Source of the DNA: an uncultured Clostridia bacterium
GTDB taxonomy: Bacteria; Bacillota; Clostridia; TANB77; CAG-508
Assembly (NCBI GenBank): GCA_934167305.1
Contig: CAKPKQ010000024.1
Location: 1 to 16,455 of the forward strand
DNA length: 16,455 nt
Direction of reading: 5' to 3'
Position numbers and translations under genes: made by a program. Under the pieces are notes generated by a model that worked only from the letters and a program-made list of their open reading frames with translations, was not told where the DNA came from and did not search any database. This document shows positions 14,240-16,455 of this stretch, piece after piece. Position 1 is the stretch's first letter; every line of letters begins with the position of its first letter.

Positions 14240-14794
14240 ATGAACAAAGGTGAACTAGAATTAATTGATTATGCTATATATTTTGCAACAAAAGCACATA
14301 ATGGACAAAAAAGAAAAACTGAGCAAGATGTAGATATGATATTTCATCCATTTACAGTTGGTATGATCCTACAAAGAGCAGGAGCAAATACCAATTGTGT
14401 AATAGCTGGAATATTACATGATGTTGTAGAAGATACAAAATATACATTAGAAGATATAAAAGAACAATTTGGAATACAAATTGCTAATATAGTAGATGAG
14501 GTTTCAGAAAATAAAAGCCTACCATGGAAAGAAAGAAAAATAGAAGCAATTAATAAAATAAAAACAGCAAGTATAGAAGGAAAACTTGTTGAATGTGCAG
14601 ATAAAATTAGTAATTTAGAAACTTTATATAATTTGTATCAAGAAGAAGGAGAAGAAGTTTGGAAAAACTTCAATAAACCAAAAGAAGAACAAAAATGGTA
14701 TTATACAAATATGTATGAAGCTGTTTTGATGAACACTACAGAAAAAAATATATTATTTGATAGATATAAAAAGGTATTAGATAAAATTTTTTAA
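14240..14794 (+). CDS. HD-domain hydrolase, small alarmone hydrolase (RelA/SpoT HD) type
   Basis: A 184-residue single-domain HD protein with a TAAGGAG ribosome site. It shows the RelA/SpoT-Mesh1 hydrolase pattern: AHNGQKRK (H20), FHP (H36), ILHDVVEDT (H60-D61, E64-D65) and CADKISNL (D121, N125). These supply the expected metal ligands and the ED motif for (p)ppGpp 3'-pyrophosphate hydrolysis. There is no synthetase, TGS or ACT domain, so it would be a stand-alone hydrolase (SAH). Other HD_4 phosphohydrolases share this pattern, so the substrate is not certain. The P-loop kinase gene begins 12 bases after its stop, with an AAAGGAG site overlapping the end, so the two form an operon. Confidence 0.85.
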   Translation: MNKGELELIDYAIYFATKAHNGQKRKTEQDVDMIFHPFTVGMILQRAGANTNCVIAGILHDVVEDTKYTLEDIKEQFGIQIANIVDEVSENKSLPWKERKIEAINKIKTASIEGKLVECADKISNLETLYNLYQEEGEEVWKNFNKPKEEQKWYYTNMYEAVLMNTTEKNILFDRYKKVLDKIF

Positions 14795-14806
14795 AGGAGC
14801 ATTTTT

Positions 14807-15538
14807 ATGGAACATTCATCTGACAGAGCAAATGAACAAAAAGAAAGAATAGAAGAAAACTTAAAATATATAAAAACAAATATATCAAAAATGGATAAAC
14901 CAATTTTTATAGAATTACTTGGTACAGCTAAAAGCGGAAAAACTACATTGTTAAATAATATAACTGGAATATTTGAATCATATGGTATACCAGTACAAAA
15001 AAGAGCAGAAACAGCGGAATATAACCCAATACAAAATAAAGATATAGAAGAATATAATATATGGATGTATAGTGAGCTTATGAAAAATCTTAGTGAAGAC
15101 ATGAGCAATAAAACACCAAGAGTTGTAATTTATGATAGAGGGCTATTAGACAGAATTCCATGGATTGATTTTTCAGTACATGAAGGTTCGATACCTCAAA
15201 AGGATGGAGAATTACTAAAACAATTATTAAAAAGTGAATTTATGAAAAAATACAGTCCTATATGCTATGGATTCGTTACATCGCCAGAATTAAGCGTATA
15301 TAGAAAAGGAAAAGAAGGAAGACTTGTAAATAAAAAAAGTGTAAAGTTATTTAATGACTGTATGAGTAAGGAAAGAGAGTCAATACAACAAGGATCTAAG
15401 AAATATACTGAAATAGAAACAGATCCATACCAAGGATTTTTAAAAAGTTTTATTAGAGACGTTGCTGAAGGAATAACTTTTGATGTAAGAGAGCAAATAC
15501 AAGAAAGAGAAAAAGAACAGCAAGAAGAACAATTATAA
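14807..15538 (+). CDS. P-loop kinase resembling thymidylate/deoxynucleoside kinases
   Basis: A 243-residue protein. After a charged helical N-terminus (1-30), it has a Walker A motif, GTAKSGKTT (39-47), following the strand IFIELL. A VVIYDRGLLDR motif (D110-R111) resembles the DR(S/G) motif of thymidylate and deoxynucleoside kinases. A LID-like basic segment (about 165-180, YRKGKEGRLVNKKS) and a glutamate-rich C-terminal tail (QEREKEQQEEQ) complete it. I infer phosphorylation of a nucleoside, nucleotide or similar small molecule, but the substrate is unknown and AAA-type ATPases annotated as such also look like this. It is coupled to an HD hydrolase, which suggests a nucleotide-related or housecleaning pair. 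A good terminator follows 11 bases after the stop. Confidence 0.75.
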   Translation: MEHSSDRANEQKERIEENLKYIKTNISKMDKPIFIELLGTAKSGKTTLLNNITGIFESYGIPVQKRAETAEYNPIQNKDIEEYNIWMYSELMKNLSEDMSNKTPRVVIYDRGLLDRIPWIDFSVHEGSIPQKDGELLKQLLKSEFMKKYSPICYGFVTSPELSVYRKGKEGRLVNKKSVKLFNDCMSKERESIQQGSKKYTEIETDPYQGFLKSFIRDVAEGITFDVREQIQEREKEQQEEQL

Positions 15539-15549
15539 AATACATAAAT

Positions 15550-15581
15550 AAAATGCTTTAGATTAGTCTGAGGCATTTTTT
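15550..15581 (+). terminator. Rho-independent terminator
   Basis: AAAATGCTTTAGA (15550-15562) pairs with TCTGAGGCATTTT (15567-15579) with two G-T wobbles and a TTAG loop, then T. It closes the HD-kinase operon. Confidence 0.85.
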
Positions 15582-15587
15582 AGTATA

Positions 15588-15616
15588 TTGAAAATTGTTT
15601 ATTGTTATGCTAGAAT
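15588..15616 (+). promoter_or_regulatory. Promoter with extended -10 for the DUF5662-like gene
   Basis: TTGAAA (15588-15593), a 17-base spacer and TAGAAT (15611-15616) with TG at 15608-15609. It sits directly after the terminator. A possible TTG start at 15595 lies inside the promoter and is rejected. The transcript would have a leader of about 65 bases before the ATG at 15688. Confidence 0.65.
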
Positions 15617-15687
15617 ATGAATATATTACAAGAGAAAAACAACAATATATCAATCATTATAATAGGAATAGAAGGATGGAAGATAGT

Positions 15688-16173
15688 ATGAAAAACGAGT
15701 TGAATTTAAAATATACATATAAACATCGAAAAGTAGTTATGTACTTAGCTAATAAGTATATAAAAGAAAATAAAGACGTAATCTTAGGTAGAATAAAAAA
15801 TCATGATTTAGATAAAATGTTTATGTATTTATTTTATGATAAAAAGGATGTGTCTCAAATACATAGAAAACTATCATCACATCATGAAAATGAATTAGAA
15901 AAAGATTATATAGATTATATTGAAATGGTATTAGATTGGGAAAGTGCTAGATATACAAAGCCAGACAAACCACTAAATGCTTATGACACATTATACAAAT
16001 ATTATCCTACAATGGAAGAAAAAATAATGCCAATATTAGAAGAGTTTGAAATTAATAAATCAAATTTACCAATGGAAGAGGACGTACTTGAATATGTTAA
16101 TAGTATAGGCGAAGTATCAATTGAAGAAATAAAAAATGAATTAGTAAGTTATATAAACAGTGCGTGTATTTAA
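15688..16173 (+). CDS. DUF5662-like protein
   Basis: A 161-residue protein. The ATG at 15688 is chosen because GAAGGATGG lies 8 bases upstream; ATG 15676 is in frame, but it overlaps that site. The pattern KHRKVVMYLANK, then IKNHDLDKMFMY (H39-D40), then IHRKLSSHHENE (H59, H65-H66), then MVLDWESARYTKP resembles DUF5662 family proteins. Their spaced His/Asp residues suggest an HD-like metal-binding helical fold. The family is often seen in phages and gut Clostridia. Its function is unknown and my family match is from memory of the motif pattern. It has its own promoter and terminator. Confidence 0.7.
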   Translation: MKNELNLKYTYKHRKVVMYLANKYIKENKDVILGRIKNHDLDKMFMYLFYDKKDVSQIHRKLSSHHENELEKDYIDYIEMVLDWESARYTKPDKPLNAYDTLYKYYPTMEEKIMPILEEFEINKSNLPMEEDVLEYVNSIGEVSIEEIKNELVSYINSACI

Positions 16174-16217
16174 TTGATATAGTAAAATGGTTGAAATAGA
16201 AAGTATATAAAAGTTAT

Positions 16218-16252
16218 AAAGCAAGTGGTTAGTTGAAAATCACTTGCTTTTA
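16218..16252 (+). terminator. Rho-independent terminator
   Basis: AAAGCAAGTGGTT (16218-16230) pairs with AATCACTTGCTTT (16238-16250) with one wobble and a 7-base loop, followed by TT. It lies 44 bases after the DUF5662-like gene. Confidence 0.8.
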
Positions 16253-16297
16253 TGGTAAAATATAGAATGTATTAAAATAAAAAAATAGGTGAATAAA

Positions 16298-16333
16298 ATG
16301 AGTAATGAAAATAAGATGAATATTAATTGGTAA
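16298..16333 (+). CDS. Tiny ORF of 11 codons with a ribosome site (doubtful)
   Basis: ATG at 16298 is preceded by AGGTGA (16287-16292, five-base spacing) and reads MSNENKMNINW before TAA. The initiation signal is as good as that of real genes here, but the peptide is very short. It could be a micro-peptide, a leader peptide, or the stub of a gene broken by mutation or rearrangement. Confidence 0.25.
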   Translation: MSNENKMNINW

Positions 16334-16365
16334 AGAACGACTTATATAAACTTTCTCTTAAGCCC

Positions 16366-16455
16366 TTATTTTATAAGACTTTTAATTAAATTTCTTTTTA
16401 CAATTTTTAATAAAAAATTAACAAAAATTATAAGAAAAATTGGGTAAGAACTACT
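16366..16455 (-). CDS. Possible 3' end of a minus-strand membrane-protein gene
   Basis: Read on the minus strand from the window edge, one frame stays open for 29 codons to TAA at 16366-16368. It encodes a hydrophobic stretch (YPIFLIIFVNFLLKIVK) and a basic tail (KRNLIKSLIK), as at the end of a membrane protein. The other two minus frames close within a few codons. An open run of this length can occur by chance in such AT-rich DNA. Confidence 0.2.
   Translation of the reverse strand, partial: SSSYPIFLIIFVNFLLKIVKRNLIKSLIK

Overview
The window is a strongly AT-rich stretch of about 16.5 kb. Nearly all genes lie on the + strand, with clear Shine-Dalgarno sites, TTGACA/TATAAT-type promoters and hairpin-plus-T-run terminators. 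The IreB-RuvX-DUF1292 order, the PHP-containing DnaE and the general gene style point to a low-GC Bacillota, most likely an uncultured Clostridia-type (gut-like) bacterium. No rRNA, tRNA or CRISPR array was seen.

Left end (1-1578): the 3' part of a formylglycine-generating-enzyme/C-type-lectin-fold protein gene. Its last ~180 bases differ sharply from the rest in composition and codon use, with a high load of NNC codons. They end in a perfect inverted repeat at the stop codon. This is the signature of a variable region (VR) of a diversity-generating retroelement (DGR), but no reverse transcriptase or template repeat is in the window. A terminator and a broken IS256-family element with several copies of its end motif follow directly.

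Core replication gene (1579-5277): dnaE (DNA polymerase III alpha), followed by a small single-pass membrane protein of unknown role.

Surface/envelope block (5301-8568): two monocistronic genes, each with an excellent sigma-A promoter and its own terminator. One encodes a secreted protein of six fibronectin-III-like domains. The other encodes a membrane-anchored GH73 glucosaminidase with G5-like and SH3 domains.

Putative operon (8570-13225): a small VirB2/T4SS-pilin-like two-helix membrane protein; a large CpaE/TadZ-like MinD-family ATPase with an N-terminal pseudo-receiver, an AT-hook-bearing linker and a degenerate P-loop; a membrane-anchored GAF plus degenerate GGDEF protein; and then the housekeeping genes ireB and ruvX. 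DUF1292 (yrzB-like) follows from its own promoter. The first three genes look like an uncharacterised envelope/signalling module inserted in front of a conserved housekeeping cluster.

Right end (13698-16455): a four-helix membrane protein, an HD-type small alarmone hydrolase coupled to a P-loop nucleoside-kinase-like protein, a DUF5662-like protein, and a gene-poor tail with a tiny ORF and possibly the 3' end of a minus-strand gene. The best candidates for something unusual are the orphan DGR target at the left edge and the pilin-like/AT-hook ATPase/degenerate GGDEF trio.
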